DNA of 64,000 nt from Mycolicibacterium goodii. GTDB taxonomy: Bacteria; Actinomycetota; Actinomycetes; Mycobacteriales; Mycobacteriaceae. The stretch spans positions 124,001 to 188,000 of the forward strand of contig NZ_CP012150.1 in the NCBI RefSeq assembly GCF_001187505.1. The letters run 5' to 3'. Shown here one piece after another: positions 1 through 10,039 of this stretch. The first letter of the stretch is position 1; each line of letters opens with the position of its first letter. The notes below the pieces were generated by a model. It was not told the DNA's origin. It saw nothing but the letters and a program-made list of their open reading frames with translations, and did not search any database. The translations under genes and the position numbers were made by a program.

Positions 1-263
1 GTGTAGGCGACGCCGTAGAGCCTGCGGTTGCGTTTGAGCAGGAACCGGTACACACCCTCGGTGTTCTCGTCGGGTTTGCGGCACACGAACGCCTCGACGC
101 GCACCGAGTGCTCGCCGATGCTCAGCAGGGTGTTGGTCTTGAGCCTGCGCTCGCCGGGCAGTTCGACGACGATGCCGGGCAGGCTGCCGTTGGCGCCCTC
201 GTGGACGTGGTACGGCAGGTCGTGCTCGTCGAGGGTGTCCTCGATGATCTTCCTGACGTTCAC
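1..263 (-). CDS. YbjN-domain protein, 3' end outside window
   Basis: Partial gene running off the left edge of the window; about 87 N-terminal residues are visible. The GTG start overlaps the mshA stop as GTGA, so it is translationally coupled to mshA. The visible protein starts [16 protein letters not shown] and continues with [16 protein letters not shown] and [15 protein letters not shown]. That is the pattern of the YbjN / putative sensory-transduction regulator family, and the gene directly downstream of mshA in M. tuberculosis (Rv0487) belongs to it. No biochemical role can be read from the sequence. The family call rests on synteny and the short conserved segments. Confidence 0.75.
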   Translation of the reverse strand, partial: MNVRKIIEDTLDEHDLPYHVHEGANGSLPGIVVELPGERRLKTNTLLSIGEHSVRVEAFVCRKPDENTEGVYRFLLKRNRRLYGVAY

Positions 264-1564
264 GTGCGTACTCCCCTGCGCATCGAGAACCGGCGTGCCG
301 GACGCCGCGCCGCCGGTCTGGGGTGGCGGGCCCGGTAGTCGTTCATGGCCCGGCCGTAGCCGGCGAGCAGCGCATCGACGGTGTGTGCCCAGGAGAACTG
401 GGCGGCGTGCTCGGCGGCGGCGCGGCTCAGGGCGGTGGGTTCGCGGTCGAGCACCTCGCTGATCGTGTCGGCCCAGTCGCCGGGGTCGTGACCGTCGACC
501 AGCGCGCCGCTGACCCCGTCGGCCACCGCGACCGGCAGTCCGCCGACGGCGGCGGCGACGACGGGCGTGCCGCAGGCCTGCGCCTCGACGGCGACCAGGC
601 CGAACGACTCGGAGTAGCTGGGCACCGCGACCAGGTCGGCGGCCCGGTAGACGTTGACCAGTTGCTCGCGGGTCTGGGGCGGGAGGAAGGTCACCCGGTC
701 GCGGATACCCAGTTCGTCCGCGAGCCGAACCAGGTTGTCGGGGTGGGCCAGTCCGGATCCCGACGGTCCGCCTGCGATCAGCACGCGCACGCCGGGCAGT
801 TTGGCGGCGGCGCGCAGCAGCACATCGGGGGCCTTGAGCGGCTGGATACGGCCGATGAACGCCACGATCTTGCCCTCGGCAGGCAACCCGAGCACCGCGC
901 GGGCCGCCTCGCGCGGACCGGGCGTGAACAGGTCGAGGTCGACGCCGGGATGCACGACGTCGATGCGGGAGCGGTCGGCGTTGTGTAGTGCGACCAGTTG
1001 CTGCGCTTCGACCTCGGTGTTGACGATGAGCCGGTCGGCCTCGTCGACCACCTGTTGCTCGCCGACCGCGCGCAGCGGCGGTTCGGGTGAGTCGCCCTCG
1101 GCGAGTGCGGCGTTCTTGACCGCGGCCAGGGTGTGCGCGGTGTGCACCAGCGGTACCGCCCAGCGGTCGCGGGCGAGCCATCCGACCTGACCGGACAGCC
1201 AGTAGTGGGAGTGCACGATGTCGTAGTAGCCGGGTTCGTGGGTGGCCTCGGCGCGCAGCACGCCTGCGGTGAACGCGCACAGCTGCGTGGGCAGATCGTT
1301 CTTGTCGAGCCCTTCGAACGGGCCTGCGACGACGTTGCGTACCCACACCCCTGGGGCGACCGGCACGATCGGCGCGTCGGTGGACGCTGTGGCCCTGGTG
1401 AACACCTCGACCTCGACGCCGCGCCGGGCCAGGTGCAGCGCGGTCTGCAGCACGTAGACGTTCATGCCGCCCGCGTCACCGGTCCCCGGCTGGGCCAGCG
1501 GGGAGGTGTGTACGGACAACACCGCCACGCGGCGGGGAGTCTCGAGGTCTGTTGCTAGACGCAC
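260..1564 (-). CDS. mshA: MshA, D-inositol-3-phosphate glycosyltransferase
   Basis: First committed enzyme of mycothiol synthesis: it transfers GlcNAc from UDP-GlcNAc to 1D-myo-inositol 3-phosphate in the cytosol. The protein is a GT-B fold, GT4-family retaining glycosyltransferase of 434 residues. The N-terminal acceptor loop [12 protein letters not shown] is at about residues 26-37, followed by the HSHYWLSG segment. The donor-side EX7E motif is [15 protein letters not shown], about residue 315 onward. I chose the GTG at 1564 because the longer reading frame would run into the upstream ROK gene, whose stop is only 10 bp away. Length matches the family. It is the second gene of a ROK regulator-mshA-YbjN run. 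Confidence 0.95.
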   Translation of the reverse strand: MRLATDLETPRRVAVLSVHTSPLAQPGTGDAGGMNVYVLQTALHLARRGVEVEVFTRATASTDAPIVPVAPGVWVRNVVAGPFEGLDKNDLPTQLCAFTAGVLRAEATHEPGYYDIVHSHYWLSGQVGWLARDRWAVPLVHTAHTLAAVKNAALAEGDSPEPPLRAVGEQQVVDEADRLIVNTEVEAQQLVALHNADRSRIDVVHPGVDLDLFTPGPREAARAVLGLPAEGKIVAFIGRIQPLKAPDVLLRAAAKLPGVRVLIAGGPSGSGLAHPDNLVRLADELGIRDRVTFLPPQTREQLVNVYRAADLVAVPSYSESFGLVAVEAQACGTPVVAAAVGGLPVAVADGVSGALVDGHDPGDWADTISEVLDREPTALSRAAAEHAAQFSWAHTVDALLAGYGRAMNDYRARHPRPAARRPARRFSMRRGVRT

Positions 1565-1574
1565 ATCGTCATGT

Positions 1575-2927
1575 CTACACCGCCGTTGCGCGACGGGTTT
1601 GGGCGCGCCGCATGGCGCCGATCGGATCGGCGTAGAGCCCACCGAGCGACACCACGCCGGCACCGGCCTCCTGAACGCGATTTCCGAAGGCGGTCAAGCG
1701 GATATCGCGCGGGCCGAGCATCGAGCGCTCGGTGAACGCGGCCTCGACCAGCGGCATGCCCTCGGGGTACTCGGTGAAGGCCTGGCCGCCGACCACCAGT
1801 TCATCGGGGTTGAGCATGTCGCGCAGCAGTGCGACCGCCTCACCGAGCACGCGGGCCCGGTCGGCGAGCAGTTCGACGGCCTTGTCGTTGCCGGCGCGGG
1901 CGGCGCGCAGCACGGCGGGCAGCGTGGAGGCCGGGCCGCCGGCGGGCACGATGCGCATCCGGCGGGCCGCGGTGAGCACCGCCTCGTCGCTCACGGTGGA
2001 TTCGAGTTGTCCTGTGCCGCCGAGCAATTCGGAACGAGCGGGCAGCCCGGCGATGGTGCCGGGGCCGCTGGCGGGCGAGTGCACGCGACCGTCGATGGAC
2101 AGCGCGTAGCCGACGGTCTCGCGGGCGTAGACGTACAGGCTGGTGCGGGACCGGCCGCTCGCGTCGTCGACGCGACGGCCGCTCAGCAGCAGCTCGGCGC
2201 CCGCCATCGCGTCGACGTGCGAGGCCATCGAGACCGGCAGGCCCAGCGCCTCGGCGAGCACCGGGCCGACGGGGGCGTCGGACCAGCCGAGACGCGGGTG
2301 GTCGAGGTAGCCGGTGGCGCTGTCGACGACGCCACCCGCGGCGATACCGACCCACAGGGGGCGACGGCGGTGCCAACGGCTCAGGTAACGACGCGCGCTC
2401 GCGGCCAGCGTGGCCAGCGCGGCGGCCTGCGTACCCGAGGGCGTCGGGGTCTCGACCACGTCGAGTGTGCGGCCGAGCAGGTCGGTCGCGACGATCGCGG
2501 TGGCCTTGGCCCCGATGTGCACGCCGAGGGTCAGGTACGGCTCGTGGTTGACCTCGACCGGCACGCGCGGGCGACCGATGGCGCCGGACACCGCGAGATC
2601 GGCGCGCTCACGCAGCACACCGGCCTCCAGCAGGGCCGTGACCTGGCGGTTCACCGTCGCGATGCTCAGCGAGGTGTGCTGGGCGATGACGTCACGGGCG
2701 ATCGGACCGCGCAGGCGAACGGCGTTGAACACCGAGGCGGCGGCCGCGTCGGGAACCTTCAGCGACGGGGCCACGATGTGCAGCAGTCGCGACTGCGGGT
2801 AGCGGGAGCCCGCCGACGGGAGCGACCGGGCGGCGCGAACCGAGCCGCGGGCGGTGCGACGGGCAGAGGTGGTGACGGGGGCCGGGGTGGCGGAAGCGGC
2901 CGGAGTGGTGGCGACGGCGGCGGTCAT
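1575..2927 (-). CDS. ROK-family transcriptional regulator (Rv0485-like)
   Basis: A protein of about 450 residues with an Ala/Thr/Arg-rich N-terminal tail of about 60 residues. A winged helix follows ([20 protein letters not shown], then [16 protein letters not shown]), then a ROK sugar-kinase-like domain ([40 protein letters not shown]). The kinase-type DxGxT motif is degraded to GVHIGAKAT, so this is a regulator rather than an active sugar kinase. Synteny with mshA points to Rv0485, which is reported to control PE/PPE gene expression in M. tuberculosis. The ATG at 2927 has TGAGGA upstream at good spacing, so it is preferred over the GTG at 2942. A perfect inverted repeat lies in its promoter region. 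Confidence 0.85.
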   Translation of the reverse strand: MTAAVATTPAASATPAPVTTSARRTARGSVRAARSLPSAGSRYPQSRLLHIVAPSLKVPDAAAASVFNAVRLRGPIARDVIAQHTSLSIATVNRQVTALLEAGVLRERADLAVSGAIGRPRVPVEVNHEPYLTLGVHIGAKATAIVATDLLGRTLDVVETPTPSGTQAAALATLAASARRYLSRWHRRRPLWVGIAAGGVVDSATGYLDHPRLGWSDAPVGPVLAEALGLPVSMASHVDAMAGAELLLSGRRVDDASGRSRTSLYVYARETVGYALSIDGRVHSPASGPGTIAGLPARSELLGGTGQLESTVSDEAVLTAARRMRIVPAGGPASTLPAVLRAARAGNDKAVELLADRARVLGEAVALLRDMLNPDELVVGGQAFTEYPEGMPLVEAAFTERSMLGPRDIRLTAFGNRVQEAGAGVVSLGGLYADPIGAMRRAQTRRATAV

Positions 2928-3020
2928 GTGAATGGTCCTCACTGGTTGTCGGCTGGTGGGTTCGCGGCCACACCTGGCGACTCAGCGGGACGGGAAGATG
3001 TCCGGGCGCAGTCAGGCGCG

Positions 3021-3051
3021 GCAGTGTGCGCAACAACAACACGCACACTGC
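3021..3051. promoter_or_regulatory. Perfect 10-bp inverted repeat, candidate ROK operator
   Basis: GCAGTGTGCG (3021-3030) and CGCACACTGC (3042-3051) are exact reverse complements separated by 11 bp (CAACAACAACA). The arm centres are 21 bp apart, two helical turns, as expected for a dimeric helix-turn-helix protein. The element sits between the divergent ROK regulator and SDR genes, so it could serve either. An RNA hairpin in a 5' leader is the alternative. Binding by the neighbouring regulator is inference. Confidence 0.5.
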
Positions 3052-3116
3052 GCGAAACAGGACTGGGACTTCCGGGTCACGTAGGCGAACTTAGCACGCC
3101 AACTAGAGTTGGGTGA

Positions 3117-3866
3117 ATGTCGACACCACATTCCGATCGTCCGGTCGCCGTGGTCACCGGCGCCAGTGCAGGCATCGGCGCAGCAACCGCGAAAACCCTT
3201 GCCTCACTGGGCTTTCACGTGGTCTGCACGGCCCGTCGCGCCGACCGGATCGACGCTTTGGCCAAGGAAATCGACGGTACCGCCATTGTGGCGGACGTCA
3301 CAGATGACGATTCGGTCAACTCGCTCGCGGCCCAACTGAACCGGGTGGACGTCCTGGTGAACAACGCAGGCGGCGCCAAGGGACTCGAACCTGTCGCCGA
3401 GGCCGATCTGGACCACTGGCGCTGGATGTGGGAGACCAACGTGCTGGGCACATTACGGGTCACCCGCGCCCTGCTGCCCAAGCTGATCGACTCGGGGAAC
3501 GGACTGATCGTCACGATCACCTCCATCGCGGCGTTCGAGACCTACGACGGCGGTTCCGGCTACACCTCGGCCAAGCACGGCCAGGGCGCGCTGCACCGCA
3601 CGCTGCGCGGTGAACTTCTCGGAAAACCCGTGCGGCTCACCGAGATTGCGCCGGGCGCGGTCGAGACGGAGTTCGCCCTGGTGCGGTTCGACGGCGACAA
3701 GGAACGCGCCGACAACGTCTACAAGGGCATCACGCCGCTGGTGGCCGAGGACGTCGCCGAGGTGATCGGATTCGTGGCCTCCCGGCCATCGCACGTGAAC
3801 CTGGACCAGATCGTGATCCGGCCGCGCGATCAGGCCCCCAACGGTCGGTGGAACCGCCGGACCTGA
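3117..3866 (+). CDS. Short-chain dehydrogenase/reductase (Rv0484c-like)
   Basis: A classical SDR of 249 residues. The cofactor loop is TGASAGIGAATA near residues 14-25, and CTARRADR after beta-2 suggests NADP(H). It has NNAG at about 81-84, catalytic Ser in ITSIAAFE, and the YTSAKHGQ Tyr/Lys pair. SDRs of this subgroup (YdfG-like) reduce or oxidise small hydroxy acids or aldehydes, but the substrate cannot be read here. It is divergent from the ROK regulator and convergent with the L,D-transpeptidase gene. The ATG at 3117 starts right after GTGA with the promoter region upstream. Confidence 0.85.
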   Translation: MSTPHSDRPVAVVTGASAGIGAATAKTLASLGFHVVCTARRADRIDALAKEIDGTAIVADVTDDDSVNSLAAQLNRVDVLVNNAGGAKGLEPVAEADLDHWRWMWETNVLGTLRVTRALLPKLIDSGNGLIVTITSIAAFETYDGGSGYTSAKHGQGALHRTLRGELLGKPVRLTEIAPGAVETEFALVRFDGDKERADNVYKGITPLVAEDVAEVIGFVASRPSHVNLDQIVIRPRDQAPNGRWNRRT

Positions 3867-3909
3867 TCGGCGGCTCAGCCGCTCGATCTCATCGGCGGCT
3901 CAGCCGCCG
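3865..3909. terminator. Tandem hairpins between convergent genes
   Basis: The 16-mer ATCGGCGGCTCAGCCG occurs twice, at 3865-3880 and 3891-3906. The second copy extends to a 7-bp GC stem, CGGCGGC/GCCGCCG, with the loop TCA at 3900-3902. That loop is exactly the stop codon of the minus-strand transpeptidase gene. There is no long T tract, as is common in mycobacteria. Probably a bidirectional terminator between the SDR and the transpeptidase. Confidence 0.55.
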
Positions 3910-5261
3910 GGCGCGGGCGCCGGGGCCGTCGTCGACGTCGTGGGCGTCCCCGACAACGTCGGGGCGTCTGTCGGGGTCGCGGGCGCCGAGGCCGGGATGT
4001 CCGACGGGGCCTGCGCGCTGGACAAGGCCGACATCGATTTCCACTCATCCCAGTCGACCGCCCAGTCCCAGATGTCGCCGTCGGCGTAGGACAGCTGGAT
4101 GCGGGTGCCCGTCACCTCGACCGGGTCGCCGTACATGGCGGTGTTGAAGTACTGCTCGGCGTCGCTCAGCGACAGGTTGATGCAGCCGTTGGTGACATTG
4201 CTGTTGCCCTGCGCGCCCGAACTGGCCGGGTTGGCGTGGATGAACTCGCCGTTGTTGGAGATGCGCACCGCGAAGCGCTCACGCACGTTCGCGTAGCCCG
4301 CCGCGGGGTTGGTCATGTAGAAGTCCTCGTACTTCTCGGTGACCACGTGGATGCCGCTGCGCGTGACGTTGCGGTCGAGGTCGCCCTCGCCGTAGCTGCA
4401 CGGCAGGTCCATGAGCACCGCGCCCGCGCCGTCGAGCACCTGGATGCGGTGTGACGACGCCTCGGCCCGCACGACCTGCTTGCGCCCGATCGCGAAGTCG
4501 AGGGTGACGTCGGACGCGCCGTAGGCCCCTTCGCCGAATTCGACACCGTACAGCGGCGCCTTGACGTGAACCTGGGTGCCTGCCGGGAAGTACTCGCGGC
4601 TGCGCCAGTGCACGCGCGACCCCGCGGCCTCGTCGGGCAGCCATGCCCAGCTGCCCTCGACCGGCGGTTCGGTGACGACGCTGAGGGCCTTCTCGACGGT
4701 GGCGCGGTACTTGTCGTCGATGGCAGCGTCGAACTGCAGGATGATCGGCGCCGCCACGCCGACCACCTGGCCGTCGGCGAGCTGGAACTGGCCGTTGACC
4801 TGGGTCTGCGGGGCCACCGTGGTGAACTTGCCCTCGATGGGCACGGTCTTGCCGTCCTGCCCGACCACCGAACCCGACCACGTGTAGGTCATGTCGTAGC
4901 CCAGCGGCTCGGTGACGGTGAATGCGGTGCGGTCCTGGTTGAGCCTGCCGCTGACGACCTTGCCCGAGGCGTTGGTCAGCGCGATCCGCTGGATCCAGCC
5001 GTCGGAGATCTCGATGCCCACTTCGGAGGTGGGCAGCACGTCGACGGTGTCGCCCTCCGGCGTGTACTTCAGCGTCGGCTCGGCCGGCTGGGCCTCCGGC
5101 TCGGCGTCCTGGGTCAGCGGCGTCTTTCCCGAGCACGCGGCCAACACACCTGCGCCCATCCCCACCGCGAGCGCTGCCAGGGCGCGACGCCGGTTCACCA
5201 ACGGCGCGGCGGCCTGTCTGTCGGCCGATATTTCGGCCTGGTCATCAGCGGCGGAGCTCAC
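3900..5261 (-). CDS. lprQ: L,D-transpeptidase lipoprotein (LprQ / LdtMt5 type)
   Basis: Makes 3-3 cross-links in peptidoglycan in the periplasm. The 453-residue protein has [20 protein letters not shown] at its N-terminus, a lipobox ending in LAAC, so it should be a lipoprotein with a possible twin-arginine-like start. Ig-like domains follow at about residues 55-250, then the YkuD catalytic domain. The catalytic motif reads HANPASSG... TNGCINLS with Cys362; the usual His before the Gly-Cys is Asn here. The C-terminal 35-40 residues are rich in Pro, Ala and Thr, as in LdtMt5. The GTG start at 5261 lies 6 bp after the murB stop, so it is co-transcribed with murB. Confidence 0.9.
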   Translation of the reverse strand: MSSAADDQAEISADRQAAAPLVNRRRALAALAVGMGAGVLAACSGKTPLTQDAEPEAQPAEPTLKYTPEGDTVDVLPTSEVGIEISDGWIQRIALTNASGKVVSGRLNQDRTAFTVTEPLGYDMTYTWSGSVVGQDGKTVPIEGKFTTVAPQTQVNGQFQLADGQVVGVAAPIILQFDAAIDDKYRATVEKALSVVTEPPVEGSWAWLPDEAAGSRVHWRSREYFPAGTQVHVKAPLYGVEFGEGAYGASDVTLDFAIGRKQVVRAEASSHRIQVLDGAGAVLMDLPCSYGEGDLDRNVTRSGIHVVTEKYEDFYMTNPAAGYANVRERFAVRISNNGEFIHANPASSGAQGNSNVTNGCINLSLSDAEQYFNTAMYGDPVEVTGTRIQLSYADGDIWDWAVDWDEWKSMSALSSAQAPSDIPASAPATPTDAPTLSGTPTTSTTAPAPAPGG

Positions 5262-5267
5262 GTGGAT

Positions 5268-6359
<1,092 letters not shown>

Positions 6360-6385
6360 GGCCGCTAACGGTAGCCTGACCAGCT

Positions 6386-6892
6386 ATGCCGCGATCATTC
6401 GACATGGCCACCGAGTACGAAGGCAGCGTCGAACAGGTGCACCGCGCATTCGGTGACGAACGGTACTGGCAGGCGCGGCTGGCCGATTCCGGCGCCGACG
6501 ACGCGGTCCTCGACACGCTGACGGTCGATCCCGACGGCGGTGTCGACGTGGTGACCACACAGGTGTTGCGTTCCGACCGGCTTCCCGGGCTGGTGTCGCA
6601 GTTCCACCCCGGCGATCTGAGCATCCGCCGCGAGGAGACGTGGCAGCCGATCCGCGACGGGCGCGCCACCGGCAGGGTCGCGGGGTCGATCCCCGGTGCG
6701 CCGGTGTCGCTGACCGGGACCATGCTGCTCGAACCGTCCGGTTCGGGTGCGCGGCTGTCGGTGCGCACCACGGTCGAGGTGCGGGTGCCGCTCGTCGGCG
6801 GCAAAATCGAGAACTTCATCGGCAGCCAACTCGTGGACCTGCTGGTCGCCGAACAACGGTTCACCACGGTGTGGATCACCGAAAACGCCTGA
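6386..6892 (+). CDS. DUF2505 (SRPBCC-fold) protein, copy 1
   Basis: A 168-residue protein starting MPRSFDMATEYEGSVEQVHR. It has FGDERYWQARL, QVLRSDRLPGLVSQF and VPLVGGKIENFIGSQLVDLL, all shared with the next gene. The DUF2505 family has a START/SRPBCC-like fold expected to hold a hydrophobic ligand; no function is established. There is no signal peptide or membrane segment, so it is cytosolic. It forms a tandem pair with the gene 22 bp downstream and is divergent from murB. Confidence 0.8.
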   Translation: MPRSFDMATEYEGSVEQVHRAFGDERYWQARLADSGADDAVLDTLTVDPDGGVDVVTTQVLRSDRLPGLVSQFHPGDLSIRREETWQPIRDGRATGRVAGSIPGAPVSLTGTMLLEPSGSGARLSVRTTVEVRVPLVGGKIENFIGSQLVDLLVAEQRFTTVWITENA

Positions 6893-6914
6893 GTGCTGCC
6901 GTAGCGTCGAGTCC

Positions 6915-7430
6915 GTGAGCCGCCGCCTCGAACATCCTATGGCGTTCGCCGCCCCGCCCGGGGCGGTGTTCGCGGCCTTCGCGGGCGAGGACTACTGGCA
7001 GGCGCTGATGGCCCGCTATCGCCAGCACACGCAGGAATCGGAGATCACCGCGTTCGTCTCCGGCGCCGACGGCATCGACGTGACGTTCCGTCAGGTGCTG
7101 TCCCGTTCGGAGCTGCCCGGGCTCGTGCGCACCGTGATCCCGGTCGACATGGTCATCGACCGCCGCCAGCACTTCAGCGCGCTCAACGAGGTCAACAGCA
7201 CCGCGGCGGGAAAGTTCGACGCGTTGGTGCCGCACGTGCCCGGACGGCTCGACGGCACCTACGCGCTCAGTGAGACCTCGACCGGCAGTGAGCTCCTGGT
7301 CACCGGACGCGCCAAGGTGTCGGTGCCGCTGGTCGGGGGGAAGCTCGAAAAGCTGGTCCTCGACTTCATGAAGAATCTGCTGACCCTGGAGGAGGCGTTC
7401 ACCGCTGACTGGATCGCCCAGCATTCCTAG
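6915..7430 (+). CDS. DUF2505 (SRPBCC-fold) protein, copy 2
   Basis: A 171-residue paralogue of the preceding gene. It shares GEDYWQALMARY, RQVLSRSELPGLVRTVIPVD and VSVPLVGGKLEKLVLDFMKNLL with copy 1 in the same order, so the pair looks like a tandem duplication. The GTG at 6915 (MSRRLEHPMAFAAP) is used because the longer open frame overlaps copy 1. Its 3' end merges directly into the methyltransferase-like gene, suggesting one operon. The ligand is unknown. Confidence 0.8.
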   Translation: MSRRLEHPMAFAAPPGAVFAAFAGEDYWQALMARYRQHTQESEITAFVSGADGIDVTFRQVLSRSELPGLVRTVIPVDMVIDRRQHFSALNEVNSTAAGKFDALVPHVPGRLDGTYALSETSTGSELLVTGRAKVSVPLVGGKLEKLVLDFMKNLLTLEEAFTADWIAQHS

Positions 7431-7473
7431 GCCGGTCGGCGCCGTCACCCGGGGCACCACCGGCTACAACCGG

Positions 7474-8220
7474 TTGCGTCGCAGCGACCGCTGGCTGGTC
7501 CACGAGCCGCGGGTCCGCACGGCGTTGCGCAGCGCGAACGATCCGTTGGTGATCGATCTCGGGTACGGCGCGCTGCCCGTCACCACGCTCGAACTCGCGT
7601 CGCGGATGCGGATCGTGCGCCCCGACCTGCGGGTCGTCGGCCTGGAGATCCACCCGGAGCGGGTCGCGACCGCACGGGCGCTGGGCGGGTCGGCGGTCGA
7701 GTTCGCGCTCGGCGGTTTCGAGTTGGCCGGGCTGCGGCCGGTGCTGGTGCGGGCGTTCAACGTGCTGCGCCAGTATCCGGTGCAGGCGGTGCCCGACGCG
7801 TGGGCCACGATGCGACGGCAACTGTCCCCCGGCGGGCTGATCGTCGACGGCACCTGTGACGAACTGGGGCGGCGGTGCTGCTGGGTGCTGCTCGACGCCA
7901 CCGGACCGGTGAGCCTGACGCTGGCGTGCGATCCGTTCGCCATCGACCGCCCGTCGGATCTTGCCGAACGCCTGCCGAAAGTGCTGATCCACCACAACGT
8001 CCCGGGCCAGCCGGTCCACACCCTGCTCACGGCCGCCGACCGGGCGTGGGCCAGCGTGGCCGGGCACGGCGTGTTCGGTCCGCGCGTGCGCTGGCGCGCG
8101 ATGCTGGAGTTGTTGCGCGACGAGGGGTTCGGTGTGCAGCCGCCGCGGCGGCGGATGCGCGACGGTGTGCTCACGGTGGCCTGGTCCACCGTGGCGCCAA
8201 CAGGGCATGCACCGGATTAG
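7474..8220 (+). CDS. SAM-dependent methyltransferase-like protein
   Basis: About 248 residues from the TTG at 7474. The SAM-site motif is VIDLGYGALPVTTLEL near residue 26, the acidic end of beta-2 is VGLEIHPERVATARAL, and later LSPGGLIVDGTCDELGRR. That is a class I Rossmann methyltransferase layout; no substrate can be named. The start is doubtful: the same frame upstream reads IPRPVGAVTRGTTGYNRL, which looks coding, yet no ATG, GTG or TTG occurs there. A rare ATT at 7423 may be the real start. The stop lies 9 bp before the amidohydrolase ATG, so the two are co-transcribed. Confidence 0.75.
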   Translation: MRRSDRWLVHEPRVRTALRSANDPLVIDLGYGALPVTTLELASRMRIVRPDLRVVGLEIHPERVATARALGGSAVEFALGGFELAGLRPVLVRAFNVLRQYPVQAVPDAWATMRRQLSPGGLIVDGTCDELGRRCCWVLLDATGPVSLTLACDPFAIDRPSDLAERLPKVLIHHNVPGQPVHTLLTAADRAWASVAGHGVFGPRVRWRAMLELLRDEGFGVQPPRRRMRDGVLTVAWSTVAPTGHAPD

Positions 8221-8229
8221 GCTGGGGTG

Positions 8230-9027
8230 ATGCGGATCGCTCTCGCCCAGATCACCACCGGTACGGACCCGTCGTCGAATCTGGAACTGGTCGAGACCTA
8301 TACGCAGCGCGCGGCCGACGACGGCGCGCGGCTCGTACTGTTCCCCGAGGCCACGATGTGCCGGTTCGGGGTGCCGCTCGGCCCGGTCGCCGAACCGCTC
8401 GACGGGCCGTGGGCGAGCGCGGTGCGCGACATCGCGGCGCGCGCGGGTGTGGTGGTGGTCGCCGGGATGTTCGCACCGACCGATGACGGCCGGGTCACCA
8501 ACACGCTGGTCGCCACTGGCGCGGGCGTCGACACCCACTATCACAAGATCCATCTGTACGACGCCTTCGGGTTCACCGAATCACGTACTGTCGCACCGGG
8601 CTTCACGCCCACGACGATCACCGTCGACGGCACCGCCGTCGGCCTCACCACGTGTTACGACATCCGCTTCCCGGAGTTGTACGTCGAGCTGGCGCGCCGC
8701 GGCGCGCAGCTGATCACCGTGCACGCGTCGTGGGGCTCGGGCCCGGGCAAGCTCGACCAGTGGACGCTGCTGGCGCGTGCCCGTGCCCTCGACACGACGG
8801 GCTTCGTCGCGGCGGTCGATCAGGCCTACCCGGGTGACGAGATCGCCAAGGCCGGTCCGACGGGCGTCGGCGGCAGTCTGGTCGCCTCCCCCACCGGCGA
8901 CGTGGTCGCCTGCGCGGGTGCCGATCCGCAGCTGCTGACCGTCGACATCGACCTCGACACGGCCACGCGTGCCAGGGAGACCATCGCGGTTCTGGACAAC
9001 CGGTCCGCGCTGGCCGGGCTCGGTTGA
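8230..9027 (+). CDS. Nitrilase-superfamily carbon-nitrogen hydrolase (Rv0480c-like)
   Basis: Hydrolyses an amide or nitrile bond in the cytosol through a Glu-Lys-Cys triad. Glu40 lies in LVLFPEAT, Lys in HYHKIHLYD at about residue 108, and Cys in TTCYDIRFPE at about residue 143. Length (265 residues) fits the Nit2/omega-amidase and deaminated-glutathione amidase branch. Synteny points to Rv0480c. The ATG at 8230 follows GGCTGGGG; a GTG lies immediately before it at 8227. The natural substrate is not visible from sequence. Confidence 0.88.
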   Translation: MRIALAQITTGTDPSSNLELVETYTQRAADDGARLVLFPEATMCRFGVPLGPVAEPLDGPWASAVRDIAARAGVVVVAGMFAPTDDGRVTNTLVATGAGVDTHYHKIHLYDAFGFTESRTVAPGFTPTTITVDGTAVGLTTCYDIRFPELYVELARRGAQLITVHASWGSGPGKLDQWTLLARARALDTTGFVAAVDQAYPGDEIAKAGPTGVGGSLVASPTGDVVACAGADPQLLTVDIDLDTATRARETIAVLDNRSALAGLG

Positions 9028-9076
9028 GCCTCGGTCGCTCACAGTTTGCTCAGTCCGGTAGGGCACAATCGCTGGC

Positions 9077-10012
9077 GTGACCGATCCCTGGGCTCGCCCC
9101 ACCGACCAGGCCCCGCAAGCACCGTCGTCGCAGCCCCAGCAGGGTCTGCCACCTCAGGAACCGCCGCGGACCGCCCCGGCGCCCGGCGGGCCGCACGACG
9201 CGTCCGGCGTCGTACCGCAGGCAGGTGGGGGCGGTCAGCCGCCCAGGGACACCTCGGCCGCGGCGAAGGTCAAGAAGCTGTTCTCCGACCCGCTGTCGGT
9301 CGTGCTGGTCGTGGTGATCGTGCTGGCCCTGGTGATCGCGGGTGTGCTGGGCGGTGAGCTCTACGCCCGCAAGCGAGCCGACAGCATCGTCGCCAAGGTC
9401 GTCTCGTGCGTCGTCGAGGACGAGGCCAATGCGTCGTTCGACCCGCTCCCGCCGTTTTTGCTGCAGCACATGTCTGGGCACTACACGAACATCAACATCG
9501 AGACCGCGGGCAACCAGATCCGCCAGGCCAAGGGCATGAAGGTGGCGTTGGACATCCGCGACGTGCGCCTGGAGGACACGCCGACCTCGACCGGCACGGT
9601 CGGGTCGCTCAACGCCGACATCACCTGGTCCACCGACGGCATCCGCCAGACCGTCGCCGACATGGTGCAGCTGCCGTTCATCGGTTCGGCGATCTCCGAC
9701 GTCAAGACCAACCCGTCGGCGGGAACGATCGAGCTCAAGGGGCTGATCGGCACCATCACCGCGCGGCCGCGGGTGGTCAACAAGGGCATCTCGCTGCAGA
9801 TCACCGAGCTGAACGCGATCGGGCTGTCCTGGCCGCGCGAGACGCTGCAGCCCATCCTGGACAGCTTCACCGCAGAGCTGACCGAGAACTACCCGATGGG
9901 GATCCACGCGGACTCGGTGCAGGTCACCGACAGCGGTGTGGTCGCCCGGTTCTCGACGCAGAATGCCTCGATGCCCAAGGGCGAAGAGGATCCCTGCTTC
10001 TCCGGGATCTGA
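9077..10012 (+). CDS. DUF2993 (LmeA-like) membrane-anchored protein (Rv0479c-like)
   Basis: A 311-residue protein. A Pro/Gln-rich cytosolic segment covers residues 1-65, then one transmembrane helix (SVVLVVVIVLALVIAGVLGG, about residues 74-93), then an extracytoplasmic domain with ARKRADSIVAKVVSCVV, TNINIETAGNQIRQAKGMKV and DSVQVTDSGVVARF. The outer domain has the DUF2993 pattern found in LmeA, a phospholipid-binding periplasmic protein needed for lipomannan maturation. A lipid-handling role is therefore plausible but unproven. GTG start at 9077. Its 3' end converges on deoC through a hairpin. Confidence 0.8.
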   Translation: MTDPWARPTDQAPQAPSSQPQQGLPPQEPPRTAPAPGGPHDASGVVPQAGGGGQPPRDTSAAAKVKKLFSDPLSVVLVVVIVLALVIAGVLGGELYARKRADSIVAKVVSCVVEDEANASFDPLPPFLLQHMSGHYTNINIETAGNQIRQAKGMKVALDIRDVRLEDTPTSTGTVGSLNADITWSTDGIRQTVADMVQLPFIGSAISDVKTNPSAGTIELKGLIGTITARPRVVNKGISLQITELNAIGLSWPRETLQPILDSFTAELTENYPMGIHADSVQVTDSGVVARFSTQNASMPKGEEDPCFSGI

Positions 10013-10020
10013 CCGGATCT

Positions 10021-10039
10021 GACCGGCCTCAGGCCGGTC
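10021..10039. terminator. 9-bp GC hairpin between convergent genes
   Basis: GACCGGCCT (10021-10029) and AGGCCGGTC (10031-10039) are perfect complements around a single C. The minus-strand deoC stop codon (10029-10031) sits at the apex. It lies 8 bp after the plus-strand gene's TGA. Likely a bidirectional terminator without a T tract. Just upstream, ATCTGACCGG is tandemly repeated. Confidence 0.6.

Noticed and set aside
1464..3116. Long plus-strand open frame opposite mshA and the ROK gene
   Set aside because: It is the antisense shadow of two well-recognised minus-strand genes in high-GC DNA and shows no domain.
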